NCBI GenBank assembly: GCA_900554955.1
Contig: USJH01000053.1
Span: forward strand, 1-6,962
From: an uncultured Clostridia bacterium
GTDB taxonomy: Bacteria; Bacillota; Clostridia; Christensenellales; UBA1242
Direction: 5' to 3'
Length of the DNA stretch: 6,962 bases
This document shows, one piece after another, positions 5,840 through 6,962 of the stretch (position 1 is the stretch's first letter; each line of letters starts with the position of its first letter). A program made the position numbers and the translations under genes. The notes below the pieces were generated by a model. The model worked only from the letters and a program-made list of their open reading frames with translations. It made no database searches and was not told where the DNA came from.

Positions 5840-6962
<1,123 letters not shown>

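Overview
The window is an AT-rich bacterial chromosome segment carrying three core information-processing genes on the + strand: the 3' part of tuf (EF-Tu), a complete rpoB (RNA polymerase beta) and the 5' part of rpoC (beta'). Protein sequence points to a low-GC Firmicutes lineage, most like Clostridia. RpoB lacks the second large beta insertion of E. coli, its N-terminal third has clostridial-type modules, and the beta' N-terminus is of Firmicutes type. No in-frame UGA occurs and stops are UAG and UAA, so nothing suggests the mycoplasma code. I cannot name a genus.

Layout: 1-957 tuf, starting exactly at the catalytic histidine codon; 958-2072 a non-coding region of about 1.1 kb; 2073-5801 rpoB; 5843-6962 rpoC, running off the end. 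The usual rplKAJL genes are not directly upstream of rpoB. tuf is there instead, separated by terminators, so rpoBC forms its own transcription unit. It has a near-consensus promoter (TTGACA, 17 bp, extended -10 TATTAT), an A/T-tract upstream element and a leader of about 215 nt.

The gap is the unusual part. It holds two related 31-nt hairpin cores, 123 bp apart, whose stems differ by compensatory base changes while loop and bulges are kept. The first is built into the tuf terminator and is bracketed by a perfect 17-bp inverted repeat. Further along come an imperfect 83-nt hairpin with an alternative pairing partner, a perfect DnaA-box 9-mer, a GC-rich hairpin and a strong intrinsic terminator with a GCAA tetraloop. 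No open reading frame lies upstream of that terminator back to tuf, so an unannotated structured RNA between about 1180 and 1530 is the best reading. The rpoB leader adds a weak attenuator-like hairpin whose loop contains the start of a 13-codon, very hydrophobic reading frame.

Together the genes encode the catalytic core of transcription and the aminoacyl-tRNA carrier of translation. The sequence supports independent control of tuf (terminated) and rpoBC (own promoter and leader).
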